Shown: positions 7,795 to 17,294, counted from the stretch's first letter. The stretch is DNA of 64,000 nucleotides from Pedobacter steynii (GCF_001721645.1 NZ_CP017141.1:6138001-6202000), one strand, 5' to 3'. Translations and numbers: made by a program. Notes: generated by a model not told the origin, from the sequence alone.

Positions 7795-9606
7795 TTAAAT
7801 TGGTTTTAAAGTAATGCTGGCAATTTCCGATAGCGACTTACCGCTAATTCCCGTTGCCTTTAATTCCAACCTCAAAGAGGCTGCACCTATGGCCTGCTGA
7901 GAAACTTCTATTACTCCCGCTTCCACTTCTTTAAATCCGGTACCGCTTGCGGCAGGAATGCTGTAGTTAAGCGTACTGTTCTCCAGGCTTAAGCTCAAGG
8001 CCCCTCCTGCATCTGCTGCTGCAAAATAATTCAGGATTACTTTATATTTTCCTGGTTTCTGAATTTTCAGGTCCCAATAGGCATAATCGTTCTTGCTGGT
8101 CCAGAAAGCAATCGTATTTGGCCGGTTTGGATCATGTGTTGATGCCCCTTTCAATTTAATCCCGCCAGTACCGGTTAGTTTCGCACTATTTGCAGTCAGC
8201 ACAACACTTCCATCCTTCAGTGAACTCACCTTGTTGACCACCGCAACAGGCTCACCTTTTATCTCTGCCACAACCACCATTGGTTTCGGTCCGTCGAAAT
8301 CAGCAGGCAATTGAATGGTTTTACCATTTGCAGAGGTTTTAACAGCAAGAACTTTCCCCTTACTTCCTAAGATATAAGCTTTGCTAATGGCGCTCGATAG
8401 CGGGACATCCAGCTGACCATTGGCTGGGGGATTAAATACTTCCAGGTATAATTTTCCAGGCTTTTGTGTTGCGTAGCCCCAATCCAATGCAGGAAAAGGG
8501 CTGGCAGTGGTTCCATAAACAGCCTCTCCATTCACTTTCATCCAGGTTCCGATTTCTTTCAGCAGCTTTACTGCAGGTTCAGGAATCTGTCCTTCTCCAT
8601 CAGGTCCGATATTCAGTAAAAAATTTCCTCCTTTACTTACGGTTTCCAGAAACAGGTTCATCATCTTATCATAAGATTTCCAGTTCTGGTCATGGGCACT
8701 ATAGCCATAACTCTCGTTCATCGTATGACTTACCTCCCAATCCATTCCAGGCAGACCTGCTGGCGGAACATATTTTTCAGGTGTACCGATATCGCCGTTT
8801 TTATTTTCCAGGCCATCCCAGAAGCGGTTGTTTACGATGGTACCTGGCTGCCATTTGATCAGGTCGGTCAGGATCCGTTTGGTGCCCCAGGCTTCCCCCT
8901 GATTGTTTTTTGCACTAAAGTCAAGCCATAACACATCCATCTTCCCATAATTCTGTGCCAGTTCTTTTATCTGATCATACAGATACGTCTTATACACCTC
9001 ATGATTCGGTTTAGTCCCCGGTACACGTGGGTTATTACTGAATGTATGATAAGAATCCGGATGCTGCCAATCCAGCAAAGAATAATAGGCTCCGGTTTTT
9101 AAGCCCTCTTTTTTGAAAGCAGCTACCGTTTCTCCATATAAATCCCTCCCCTTTGGAGAGATGTTTGTCCCTCCCGTTACCGGATTGTTTAACGAGTAGG
9201 GTGTTTTACTGTTAAAGATACTGAAGCCCTCATGGTGTCTGGAGGTAATCACCATATACTTCATCCCTGCTTCCTTTGCCAGCGCCGCCCATACTTCCGG
9301 TTTAAATTTTGCTGCTGTAAATTTTGGCTTCAGCGTTTCACTATATTCTTTACTCGGAATATTAGCCCAGGTTTCAATCCATTCCGCATAATGCTGAGGA
9401 TAGACTTTGCCCTTCCAGGAACCGCCCGCAGCACTATATAAGCCCCAGTGGATAAAAAGACCAAAACGGGCTTCTCTGAACCATTTCAGTCGCTGGTCCT
9501 TGCTTTCTGCCCAACCGGGCACTCCTTCGTAGGGCTTCGATTCCTGAGCGAACATTGGTGTCGCTGTGCTGAACAACAGGATAAAAGATAAAGTGATTTT
9601 TTTCAT
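7795..9606 (-). CDS. Secreted GH29 alpha-L-fucosidase
   Basis: 603 aa with a signal peptide (cleavage after about residue 20, MFAQ). The GH29 catalytic domain spans about 30-360: RFGLFIHWGLYS, MVITSRHHEGFSIF, and the nucleophile Asp229 in MDVLWLDF. NFLLNIGPDGEG and a C-terminal beta-sandwich (about 460-603) of the carbohydrate-binding kind follow. It removes terminal alpha-L-fucose from glycans in the periplasm or outside the cell. It is not in a polysaccharide utilisation locus here: no SusC/D or regulator is adjacent. It shares a terminator with the convergent 7501 gene. Confidence 0.93.
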   Translation of the reverse strand: MKKITLSFILLFSTATPMFAQESKPYEGVPGWAESKDQRLKWFREARFGLFIHWGLYSAAGGSWKGKVYPQHYAEWIETWANIPSKEYSETLKPKFTAAKFKPEVWAALAKEAGMKYMVITSRHHEGFSIFNSKTPYSLNNPVTGGTNISPKGRDLYGETVAAFKKEGLKTGAYYSLLDWQHPDSYHTFSNNPRVPGTKPNHEVYKTYLYDQIKELAQNYGKMDVLWLDFSAKNNQGEAWGTKRILTDLIKWQPGTIVNNRFWDGLENKNGDIGTPEKYVPPAGLPGMDWEVSHTMNESYGYSAHDQNWKSYDKMMNLFLETVSKGGNFLLNIGPDGEGQIPEPAVKLLKEIGTWMKVNGEAVYGTTASPFPALDWGYATQKPGKLYLEVFNPPANGQLDVPLSSAISKAYILGSKGKVLAVKTSANGKTIQLPADFDGPKPMVVVAEIKGEPVAVVNKVSSLKDGSVVLTANSAKLTGTGGIKLKGASTHDPNRPNTIAFWTSKNDYAYWDLKIQKPGKYKVILNYFAAADAGGALSLSLENSTLNYSIPAASGTGFKEVEAGVIEVSQQAIGAASLRLELKATGISGKSLSEIASITLKPI

Positions 9607-9767
9607 AGCCGGGCTAGATTCATTTCGTTGAAAAATAAATCTAAATGCTTTGTATGATATAATCTGGAATATGCTAAAATAATTGAATGTTATGTTAATA
9701 GCGTATAATCAATTTTACAGATCTGGAAAATAAGATTAAATAGTACCTTGCGGTCTTTCTATACTAC

Positions 9768-10121
9768 ATGGACGATAAGATACACCCCAATTATAAAATT
9801 GCAGCTTACTTAATTTTTGCCGCTATAGGCGTTGATTTAATTAACGGATTTATTCAAAAACAGAACAATCCGGCTTTCGACATTACTGTTCTTGCCGAAG
9901 TATCCCTCATGTTCCTGACTTTTGGATATTTTGCTTTCATTGGAAAAGAATGGATAAAATGGGTGCTGTTGCTCGCCACAATTCTTACCATATTTCCGGT
10001 AGTTGCCGCACTTAACCAACCAGCGAATAACCTAAACTTATTGTATGCTTCGCAATTCTTTTCCAGTTTGCTAAAGTTCAGCGCATTTACCCTGCTGTCT
10101 TTGGCCTCAATGAAAAAGTAA
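9768..10121 (+). CDS. Unknown four-helix membrane protein
   Basis: 117 aa almost entirely made of four hydrophobic segments (IAAYLIFAAIGVDLI, VLAEVSLMFLTFGYFAF, WVLLLATILTIFPVVAA and a last one near LLKFSAFTLLSLA). Similar proteins of about this size are widespread in Bacteroidota with no known function. It stands alone, facing the convergent serine hydrolase gene 54 bp beyond its stop. Confidence 0.6.
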   Translation: MDDKIHPNYKIAAYLIFAAIGVDLINGFIQKQNNPAFDITVLAEVSLMFLTFGYFAFIGKEWIKWVLLLATILTIFPVVAALNQPANNLNLLYASQFFSSLLKFSAFTLLSLASMKK

Positions 10122-10175
10122 CCCCAGCCCTGATGAGCGGGGATTCCCGATCAGGAATAGTTTTGGCAATCAGGC

Positions 10176-11648
10176 TTAACGTACAGAAGAAGAAGTAAAG
10201 GTCAAAAAAGGGGCTTTATCTATGGCGCTTTCTTTTTGTTGCTGACCGTAGGCAATCGCTTTTCCGGACACCTGTTTCCATGCTCCCCTTTTGTTAGTAC
10301 CCTGGTCATCGGTTGGTTGCATTTCCAGGTAATAAATTCCCTCTTTGCTGACCAGTCCATAGACACCCGCCCGGTTTAAGGGGATGATGGTATAGTGTTT
10401 CCCATCTGAGAGTGTCAGGTTGCCGATATTCCCCTTAAATTTCAATTTCCCTGTTCCATCCAGGGTTTTATCTTTTGATAAGGTACTGGTCATAACTTTA
10501 GTTTCAAAATCTGGTATAGTATGCGGAACCTGATCATCCATAAACAGCTCCGCAAATAAATGGGCCGTTTCTTCTATAGAACTCGGCCAGGACGCATTTA
10601 CCATGATTGAAACGGCAACTTCCTGATCCGGAAACATACAAACTACTGTCCTTGCTCCTTCCATTCCCCCTGCATGTTCTATTACATTTCGTCCAAATAC
10701 ATCCTTGCTAAACCTCCAGCCGATCCCGATCTGCTGTTCTTCTCCGGAAGAGAGGTGTTGATGGCTGAACATTTGTCCGGTAACCGCTGATTTTAAAAAA
10801 CCATTTGCATACGCAAATGTCAGCTTCAAAAGATCAGATGGTGTGCTGATTAGTCCTCCTCCGGCCCATTTGTAACTTACATCTTCCGGATTGGACTCTT
10901 CGAGAAGTGTATCATCTTTAAAATCATAAAGTCTGGCCAGATGAGTATAGTGCTGATGCTTTCTCAGGTCAGGACCAGTATTGTTCATGTTTAAAGGCTT
11001 AAACAATTCTTTGTTCAGGTAATCCAGGTAATTCATACCCGAAGCCTTTTCCATTACGGCCGACAATAGTGTGAATCCATGTGTAGAATAGCTGTATTTT
11101 GTTCCGGGAGGACTTATCAATTTCTGATGTAAAAATACTTTCAATGCCTCTTCGGTTGACTGGTAGAAACGATTTTCAATTTTATCGTCATCAGCATAAT
11201 GAGGCATACCAGACAGGTGTCCGGCTAATTGTAGCGGAGTAATCTGTTGATATTCCTGAGGTAAAGCAGGCAGATATTTTCCAATACCTGCTTTCAGGTC
11301 CAGCTGACCATCCTGTATCATTTTACCAAGTGCCGTTGCAGTAATAACTTTAGCAACGGAGGCCGTTCTGAATTGTGTTTCCGGACTAACCCGAATCTTA
11401 TTTGCTAAATCGGCATAACCAAAACCTTCAGCATAAACGATCTTGCCCTTTTTACTTACGGCAATCGAAAGCCCCGGAATCTTAGAAAGCTCCAGCAGTT
11501 TTTCTGCCATGATTCCAGTCTGTGTAACCGGATCATTAATACACTGCATAACCACCATTTGATCCTGGAAAGAACGATCGTAACTGGACTGGGCAGCTCC
11601 GGTTATTAAAACAGATAATACAACAAAAATTAAGGTTAGTTTTTTCAT
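10176..11648 (-). CDS. Serine hydrolase of the beta-lactamase (class C/PBP-like) family
   Basis: About 490 aa with a signal peptide. The SxxK motif is Ser97-Val-Ala-Lys100 (TASVAKVIT). A Tyr-containing second motif lies in KYSYSTHGF, and GMPHY plus GWRFS mark the Beta-lactamase (PF00144) fold to about residue 360. A C-terminal extension of about 110 aa looks like a lipocalin-like beta domain (KLKFKGNIGNLTLSDG). Such proteins act as periplasmic esterases, D-aminopeptidases or peptidases; the substrate is unknown. The ATG at 11648 is chosen because it starts the signal peptide (MKKLTLIF). Confidence 0.85.
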   Translation of the reverse strand: MKKLTLIFVVLSVLITGAAQSSYDRSFQDQMVVMQCINDPVTQTGIMAEKLLELSKIPGLSIAVSKKGKIVYAEGFGYADLANKIRVSPETQFRTASVAKVITATALGKMIQDGQLDLKAGIGKYLPALPQEYQQITPLQLAGHLSGMPHYADDDKIENRFYQSTEEALKVFLHQKLISPPGTKYSYSTHGFTLLSAVMEKASGMNYLDYLNKELFKPLNMNNTGPDLRKHQHYTHLARLYDFKDDTLLEESNPEDVSYKWAGGGLISTPSDLLKLTFAYANGFLKSAVTGQMFSHQHLSSGEEQQIGIGWRFSKDVFGRNVIEHAGGMEGARTVVCMFPDQEVAVSIMVNASWPSSIEETAHLFAELFMDDQVPHTIPDFETKVMTSTLSKDKTLDGTGKLKFKGNIGNLTLSDGKHYTIIPLNRAGVYGLVSKEGIYYLEMQPTDDQGTNKRGAWKQVSGKAIAYGQQQKESAIDKAPFLTFTSSSVR

Positions 11649-11660
11649 GGCTTTTATCAT

Positions 11661-11985
11661 TTACGCTAAAGTAAATGCAGAAACGATTGCAAAAAAAGAA
11701 GTCGTTAGTCAGTTTGATTTTGCCTATAGAAAAGCATAATTAAGAGACAGATCCATTCCATACACTTTTTTAGCTTGTTGGTCTGCTTTTTTCAAGGGCC
11801 CGTCGCCAGATCAGATTAATCATCAGAATCGGATTGCAATAGGAGTTAATAAAAAAACTCAATATTTTTCAGCTTATAATCAACAGGTTAGAAATAAATC
11901 TGCAATTATTTAAACAAAAAACGTGTCTGATGGCTATAATTTAAATATTAATGATACTTTTGCACCTCTTCAAAACAACGAAGAA
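11661..11985. other. Intergenic stretch before tRNA-Lys
   Basis: About 325 bp with no convincing reading frame. The only feature recognised is the likely tRNA promoter element close to its right end. Confidence 0.5.
11955..11962 (+). promoter_or_regulatory. Bacteroidota-type -7 box of tRNA-Lys
   Basis: TACTTTTG matches the Bacteroidota TAnnTTTG element and lies 24 bp before the tRNA 5' end. The -33 TTG is not clear. Confidence 0.5.
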
Positions 11986-12061
11986 GATTCCGTAGCTCAG
12001 CTGGTAGAGCATTACACTTTTAATGTAGTGGTCCTGGGTTCGAATCCCAGCGGGATCACCA
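11986..12061 (+). tRNA. tRNA-Lys (anticodon TTT)
   Basis: A full cloverleaf can be folded by eye. The acceptor stem GATTCCG pairs with CGGGATC (one T-G), the D arm is GCTC..GAGC, the anticodon loop CTTTTAA places TTT at 12019-12021, and the T arm is CTGGG-TTCGAAT-CCCAG. The discriminator is A at 12058, and CCA is encoded (12059-12061). Its T-arm is partly repeated at 18358, see the relic attachment site. Confidence 0.97.
12036..12051 (+). repeat. Left copy of a 16-bp direct repeat in tRNA-Lys (possible attL core)
   Basis: GGGTTCGAATCCCAGC, inside the T-arm of tRNA-Lys, recurs identically and in the same orientation at 18358-18373. Tyrosine recombinases often use tRNA T-arm/3' ends as attachment sites, and a decayed tyrosine recombinase lies between the copies. 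Confidence 0.5.
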
Positions 12062-12070
12062 GACAATGCT

Positions 12071-12097
12071 AAAAAGCGCACTTTAAGTGCGCTTTTT
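12071..12097 (+). terminator. Terminator of tRNA-Lys
   Basis: AAAAGCGCAC and GTGCGCTTTTT form a 10-bp stem with a 5-base loop and a T tail, 10 bp after the tRNA. Confidence 0.88.
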
Positions 12098-12330
12098 CTG
12101 TTTGTGATGGTTTTATGCCATTATATAAAAAAAAGGATCCAAGACAATTCAATGTAATTCAAGAAAAATGTTAACCATTCTATTAACCAATTATGTTCCA
12201 TAAATTGGGTTAACGATTTTCTAGACTTTAGTGCGAACGCTAGAACCGATTTTAGAAAACACAACTAAAAAACATCAGTACAGCACTTAGTGCCCCCTTA
12301 ACAAATAATTGATATACAAGTTATACTCCT

Positions 12331-14079
12331 CTAAGGTTTAATATGCAATAAGTTTTTAAATACAAATTCTAGAACCGCATCCCTGTTTCCAAGTATGTCC
12401 TCAACAGAGTTTGATACCTGATAATCAGGAATAGCTCCTCTTTTCTTAATATTTGGGTTTATTGCATGCTCGGTATGTAAAAGAGGTATTGTTATGGCTG
12501 TTTCAGTATGGCCGCCCAATATTGATATTATTTGTACCCCATTACTAATGCCAGCATATCCGGACGTTTCACTTCCGACCATAATAGCATTCGTATACTC
12601 TTTGAAAAGTCCTGCGGCCGTACCAGCCGCAGAAACCATTCCGCCATTAATCAACACCACCAACTTCCCGTTAAAATGATATTCTTCGATTGGATCAAAT
12701 TTATTCAATTCACGCAAGGCATCAGTTTTCGTCACCTTAAAAGTACCATCCATTTGCTTAGCAAGGCCATAGTCTTCATCTAATCTAAGTTTAACCCCGG
12801 TTGTTTTCAAAAAATATTCATCATTCCCCAATGTAGTTACTTCTTTAGCCGGGATTACGGGCTTATCAATAAAGTACTGAAGTAAATAAGCGGCATTTGC
12901 TCCCTTACCACCACTATTATCTCTTAAGTCGATGATTAGGTTTTTAATCTTATTGGCAGAAATTTCCTGGAAACATTTTTTATAATAATCGGGAAAAATA
13001 TTTTCGGGTTCATTGAAACTGTCTTTAAAAAATTGATTGATCTTGAGAATTGCATAGTTTCCTTGCCTGTTAACCTCAAAATTGAAAGCATCTGTCGCTG
13101 GGATTGAAGATGGATAACGCTTAGCTTTGAGTTCTATATAGTTTTGTCCGGATACCGGCTCTACCTGTGCGGTTAGTATTTGCTTAGATTTATAGTCCCG
13201 GTAGGAAATATTGTAAGACGATCTTCCTCCAAAAATCTGCGGATATAGTTTACCAAATAGCGTAAAGTAAGACACTCCCAGTTTATGTAGTGTAGGAGAT
13301 TCGCTTATGCCGTCGGAAGAAAAATATTTCAAAGTTTCAGATAAAATCTCATTGCTTAAATGACCGTCTATTGCCAGAATTTCAGAGCCTTCCGGGATTT
13401 GCAGATTACTCAGGTTGTTTACTATAAAAATGCGCTCACCTGTAACGTAAACCTGAAAGGGTAGCCATTTTTGATTAGCAATAATATCGCCCAAATGGTT
13501 AAAAGCCTTTACACTTGTATGGTCATCATGAATACTAGCAATCATTTTGAGTACAACTTTGTAAAAATCTGCTGCCTGCATAGGTTTGGAAGTTTCCAAT
13601 ATCAATTTGTCTACCACTTCCTCAAATTTCTCCGGGGATTGATTTGTATAAAGTCCCGGATGTGTTTTGATAAGTGCATTTTTAAATTTATTGAGATCAG
13701 CCTGCATATCTTCAGGCTGATAGACTATCGGTTGTTGTGCAATTCCCGAGACAGGTGTAAAGTTATCCTTGTTAAACAAAGATATATCACCGCCCTGGTT
13801 CACTGTCATTTCACCGTTGGAAGTATCAAATAACAACTCTATACCAGCCTTATAATACATGAATTGATCTTTGGCACCGGCTTCCAGCGGAAATGCACTC
13901 TGTCCAGTTGCCTGGGCTATTAATGTCGTATCATTTTTGCTGATGGTTATTTTGAGTGAAGATTTTTTGCTGCTGTAAATGCCTAGGTAGCTATCTATGG
14001 GTAGCATCTTGATGGTTTGTGCCGCTACGCCAAAGGTAAATTTGATAAAGATTGATAAGAGTATAAAGATTTTTTTCAT
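12331..14079 (-). CDS. Secreted S41-family (C-terminal processing-like) peptidase
   Basis: About 582 aa; the ATG at 14079 begins a signal peptide (MKKIFILLSIFIKFTFG). After an N-terminal beta region (about 30-120), the helical N-part EDMQADLNKFKNALIKTHPGLY and IHDDHTSV lead into a PDZ-like part. The S41 core follows, with NLIIDLRDNSGGKG and VLINGGMVSAAGTAAGLF, where the Ser of MVSAAG is the expected nucleophile, and IMVGSETSGYAG. Such enzymes cleave periplasmic or lipid-anchored proteins in Bacteroidota. The gene is inside the AT-rich interval between the tRNA-Lys and its partial repeat, suggesting it may have arrived with that element. No operon partner. Confidence 0.83.
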   Translation of the reverse strand: MKKIFILLSIFIKFTFGVAAQTIKMLPIDSYLGIYSSKKSSLKITISKNDTTLIAQATGQSAFPLEAGAKDQFMYYKAGIELLFDTSNGEMTVNQGGDISLFNKDNFTPVSGIAQQPIVYQPEDMQADLNKFKNALIKTHPGLYTNQSPEKFEEVVDKLILETSKPMQAADFYKVVLKMIASIHDDHTSVKAFNHLGDIIANQKWLPFQVYVTGERIFIVNNLSNLQIPEGSEILAIDGHLSNEILSETLKYFSSDGISESPTLHKLGVSYFTLFGKLYPQIFGGRSSYNISYRDYKSKQILTAQVEPVSGQNYIELKAKRYPSSIPATDAFNFEVNRQGNYAILKINQFFKDSFNEPENIFPDYYKKCFQEISANKIKNLIIDLRDNSGGKGANAAYLLQYFIDKPVIPAKEVTTLGNDEYFLKTTGVKLRLDEDYGLAKQMDGTFKVTKTDALRELNKFDPIEEYHFNGKLVVLINGGMVSAAGTAAGLFKEYTNAIMVGSETSGYAGISNGVQIISILGGHTETAITIPLLHTEHAINPNIKKRGAIPDYQVSNSVEDILGNRDAVLEFVFKNLLHIKP

Positions 14080-14212
14080 GATGAGGGCTTTCCTATAAGA
14101 CGAATATAATATAAAAGGCAACACTTTTAACAAACTTTCCGGATGGCCTTTAAACGCTGAAAATTGAACCAAGTTCATATCACAGCGGGCTCACAGAGAA
14201 CAGTATCAAAAG

Positions 14213-14249
14213 AAAAAACCCTGCAAATCAAACAATTGCAGGGTTTTTT
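14213..14249. terminator. Strong bidirectional terminator hairpin
   Basis: A 14-bp perfect inverted repeat, AAAAAACCCTGCAA to TTGCAGGGTTTTTT, with a 9-base loop. Confidence 0.8.
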
Positions 14250-14254
14250 CTTTT

Positions 14255-14298
14255 ATGGGAACCTTTATATGCAATAAATCGCATATAAAAGTTCCCAT
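14255..14298. repeat. 18-bp inverted repeat next to the terminator
   Basis: ATGGGAACCTTTATATGC (14255-14272) and its near-complement at 14281-14298 pair over 18 bp with one mismatch and an 8-base loop. No U-run follows, so a terminator role is not obvious. It is the middle of three successive hairpins at 14213-14367. Confidence 0.7.
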
Positions 14299-14328
14299 GG
14301 TCTTTCCTTAAAATATTGGTCTATATAA

Positions 14329-14367
14329 TAACTACATGAAATAGATGAAGTTTTTTTCATGTAGTTA
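14329..14367. terminator. Hairpin after the unknown lipoprotein gene (probable terminator)
   Basis: TAACTACATGAAA (14329-14341) pairs perfectly with 14355-14367. It lies 20 bp downstream of the stop of the 14387-16054 gene and probably ends its transcript. Confidence 0.55.
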
Positions 14368-14386
14368 ATTTTCTATCAGTTAATTA

Positions 14387-16054
14387 TTAAATATTAGGGG
14401 TCGTGTTCATTTTAATTCCGTGCCATTGACCATTTCTTTTAACTATCCCATACATAAGCACTTTGAATTCCTGTGGTTTTTTTAAAGCTCCTGGATTGGT
14501 ACTCGGATTCACATCACCATTCGAATCTATTGTAAAACCGATTTGAAATCCCCAATCATAGGTTTTCTGAACATCGTCGGCATTATATTGGTGCTCATAA
14601 GAGGTCTTTTTAACTAATAACTTTCCTAAAGGCACAGCATTGTAAGAATAAGTAATATTGTTATCAGGTTTGGACTGCCCTAAAGATGATGCGAAATTTC
14701 CAACATTTTTCATTACATGGTCCCAGAACAGTTTATCCAGTTTACTATATGCCAATGCTTTATCACCAGCCTGTAAAGCAGAATACAGACCTTGATCTAT
14801 CAATGAATTATTAGAAGAAAAAGGCAGGATATCAGAAATGTAGTAATTATCTTTAAAGATTCTCGGGTATCCCTGTGTGCTGAAGCCTGTCATGGTATAA
14901 ATTCCCGGGTAATATGAGCTCTGTGTCCAGAATACGTTGGCATCAAACATATATCTATTGTTATTATTATATATAGTGGTTATTCTGTTATTTCCGGGTG
15001 CTGGGTTAAAAGAACCAGAATAATCATAATAGAATGTAGCTCCCACAACGCCAAGCCTTATCTCATCAACATTTTCTTTCCTCCATAGACCGGTCCACCC
15101 CCTATATTGGTGTTTTACCTTTACGCCTAGATTGTATACAAGGTAATAATTATAGTTATACGCCTTAGCTTTAACCCTGCGCCTGCTTTCATATTTATTA
15201 GTACACATATCATTGTCCCCAAACAAACTCTGAAGCCATGTGTGGTAAGTACTACAATTCGGCAAAGAATTTATATAATTTGCCATTTGCACATTGGGAT
15301 CAGTCACAGGAGGAGCACCTGAACTCCCGCCACCACTATATGGAGGTGTGCCCGTTCCCGACCCCGGGTAATAATATATTCCTCCATCAGAGTCCGCAAG
15401 GCTCATAGTAAGTGGAATGCGCGCAGAAACATAATTCGTTTGAACTGCCTCTTCAGTCTTATATAGCATATTGTCTGCTATTTTTTCTTTTTCCATATAC
15501 CTAAGCAAAGATTCATAATTCTCTTTGTTAACTTTAAATAATCCCACGTCCGTATATTTATAAATGTCTCCTCCGATCTGTATTTCTCCATCACTGTTTA
15601 ATAGCCCTGCATAAATGTCATCTCCGACAATCTCCTGCAGGTTATCAATGTCATCGATCATTTGTTCAATATTTTCCAGTCTAACAGAGGCGTTTTTACT
15701 GGACATGAACCTCCTATTTTCCTTTAAAGCCCCTATCCGGCTAACAGTTTTATCATAGATATTTTTTTCATTCGACTCGGTCACTACGGGACGCAGCGAT
15801 GCTATTCCCGTTGCATCGATATAGGACGCTATTGTCTCTTCATCTGCTTCCTTCAGTTCGTCAAAAAGGGTCTGCAGCTCTTCCTTGCTGGCAAAATACA
15901 ATCGGCCATCAATAACATTTTTGGAAGCCATCCGGCTTAAATACAAATGCTTTTTCGAGAGAGTTTCGTTTGCAGGTTCTGAAAGATCTTTTTCTTTACA
16001 CGAATACATCAAAAGTACACCCACCATTGATAGTAATAGCAATTTCTTTTTCAT
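14387..16054 (-). CDS. Large unknown lipoprotein
   Basis: 555 aa. The signal peptide ends in LLMYSC, so Cys19 is the lipid anchor. Residues about 50-200 are helical and charged (ASKEELQTLFDELKEAD, NIEQMIDDIDNLQEIVGDD). A Gly/Pro/Ser linker near 225-250 (GSGTGTPPYSGGGSSG) leads to a C-terminal part rich in Tyr and Asn (YNYNYYLVYN, YNNNNRYMF) of probable beta structure. This two-part layout is seen in other Bacteroidota lipoproteins of unknown function. I do not recognise a named domain. It is AT-rich compared with the genes after 25 kb and lies in the presumed integrated interval. Confidence 0.65.
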   Translation of the reverse strand: MKKKLLLLSMVGVLLMYSCKEKDLSEPANETLSKKHLYLSRMASKNVIDGRLYFASKEELQTLFDELKEADEETIASYIDATGIASLRPVVTESNEKNIYDKTVSRIGALKENRRFMSSKNASVRLENIEQMIDDIDNLQEIVGDDIYAGLLNSDGEIQIGGDIYKYTDVGLFKVNKENYESLLRYMEKEKIADNMLYKTEEAVQTNYVSARIPLTMSLADSDGGIYYYPGSGTGTPPYSGGGSSGAPPVTDPNVQMANYINSLPNCSTYHTWLQSLFGDNDMCTNKYESRRRVKAKAYNYNYYLVYNLGVKVKHQYRGWTGLWRKENVDEIRLGVVGATFYYDYSGSFNPAPGNNRITTIYNNNNRYMFDANVFWTQSSYYPGIYTMTGFSTQGYPRIFKDNYYISDILPFSSNNSLIDQGLYSALQAGDKALAYSKLDKLFWDHVMKNVGNFASSLGQSKPDNNITYSYNAVPLGKLLVKKTSYEHQYNADDVQKTYDWGFQIGFTIDSNGDVNPSTNPGALKKPQEFKVLMYGIVKRNGQWHGIKMNTTPNI

Positions 16055-16661
16055 GTTTACTTGAGTTAGTTAATCAATAATTTCAATTGCATAAATATAA
16101 TTTTTTTTTAAATACAATAAAATAGAAATATCTAATGTTAGTGAATTTGAAAAATTGGATTTTCATACAGACAGGCAATGCGTCTATCTATCCCCTTGAT
16201 CTTATGAAAATAGGATTTGTGTAGATGATCCATCAGGAGAACACTGAAGAAAAAACGGTACAACCTTTTTGCAGGTTAAAATTATTATCCTGATCAACTG
16301 GTAATTCCTCCTTTCTTATTACGTCCATTAAAAGAGTAGATCAAGCCTTCCTGGATGATTTCGACTATTATTTAAGATAAAAAATGTGAGAATAATTATG
16401 TGGTTAAGAACGTCAAGAATTTAAGAAAGATTCTACGGATTGGCTTGAAGAATGACTGGGTGGAAAAAGATCATTTTCTGGCTATAAAGGCAAAACCAAG
16501 AATGTTGACCGTTATTAAGAGGATCTGGATCGTACAAATTAATTCTATAACCATCACAGGATCTTTCTCCGCATCGTAGCTCCATTTATGCAAAAGAGCA
16601 TTATCATCCCAAATATAGCAAGTCGTTTTCTTTGAACAAATTGGTTAGCCGTTCAGTGTTT
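16055..16661. other. Non-coding stretch with gene relics
   Basis: About 600 bp lacking an intact gene. The right half contains the tyrosine-recombinase relic annotated separately. On the minus strand, roughly 16540-16640, an open stretch reads IWDDNALLHKWSYDAEKDP; it looks protein-like but I cannot name it. The left part (16055-16320) shows nothing recognisable. Confidence 0.5.
16324..16535 (+). pseudogene. Relic of a tyrosine recombinase (phage-type integrase)
   Basis: Three consecutive frames give pieces in the correct order of the SAM-like core-binding region of Bacteroidota tyrosine recombinases. Frame one at 16336 reads FLDDFDYYLR, then stop. Frame two from 16382 reads KCENNYVVKNVKNLRKILR, then GLKNDWVEKDHFLAIKAK. 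Frame three from 16495 reads TKNVDRY, stop, EDLDR. This pattern (KNLRKILRIGLKNDW, KTKNVDRYYLTEEDL in intact relatives) is characteristic. At least two frameshifts and stops are present. The N-terminal arm domain and catalytic Arg/His/Tyr region are absent. It lies between tRNA-Lys and its T-arm repeat. Confidence 0.75.
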
Positions 16662-17294
16662 TTAATATAACTTTTTATCGGAAAATTTAAAATCCTGTAT
16701 TTTCGGTAAAGGTCTGATTAAAACTGTTTTTTTTCTTTTATTTAATATTTTTTTTGAGCCTGATAGCTCATCAGTCTCAGTTCGAAGACCCGAAATTAAA
16801 TTAAAATTAGTTTCTGTAAATATTGTATTTTCATCAATATACCCTTTGGTTGCGTTGTTAGTTAACTTTTTAACCTTTATTAATTCAAAATTGCCATTAC
16901 GATATTTGAAATCATAAGTAATATTCCCCCCTTCAATTTCACTCCACATCGTTAGAATCCCTTTTTCAATAAAAAAACTCGGAATTTGGTATCCATTAAA
17001 TTTCCCCTGGTTTTCCACAGGATATTGTGGTTCAATTATTTTGGTCGAAGATACAGCTAAAGTTAATTTTTTACCATTTGGTTGAGATAGGAAAATCTGT
17101 AATTTTAGCGGCCTTGTTTCATTTACTGTATCCATTTTCACCGTTATTCTGTCCATTTTACCATCATTGTTTAAGTCGCCCTCTTCTTCTCTTACTTGGT
17201 AAGTATAATTGTCTTTACTTTTAATATTTTGAGCGAATAAATTCATTTGGACTGTGACCAAAATGAATATAAAGTATAAGCAAATGTTTTTCAT
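16662..17294 (-). CDS. Unknown secreted protein with a calcium-site-like motif
   Basis: About 210 aa; the ATG at 17294 starts a signal peptide (MKNICLYFIFILVTVQMNLFAQ). The frame extends to 17441 but that portion is not protein-like. Just after the signal, EEEGDLNNDGKMDRITVKM resembles the D-x-N-x-D-G loop of FG-GAP/dockerin-type calcium-binding repeats and of Bacteroidota periplasmic proteins that monitor or hold other proteins. The rest is of beta character, ending in a basic tail. No named family recognised. AT-rich; within the tRNA-Lys-bounded interval. Confidence 0.6.
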   Translation of the reverse strand: MKNICLYFIFILVTVQMNLFAQNIKSKDNYTYQVREEEGDLNNDGKMDRITVKMDTVNETRPLKLQIFLSQPNGKKLTLAVSSTKIIEPQYPVENQGKFNGYQIPSFFIEKGILTMWSEIEGGNITYDFKYRNGNFELIKVKKLTNNATKGYIDENTIFTETNFNLISGLRTETDELSGSKKILNKRKKTVLIRPLPKIQDFKFSDKKLY

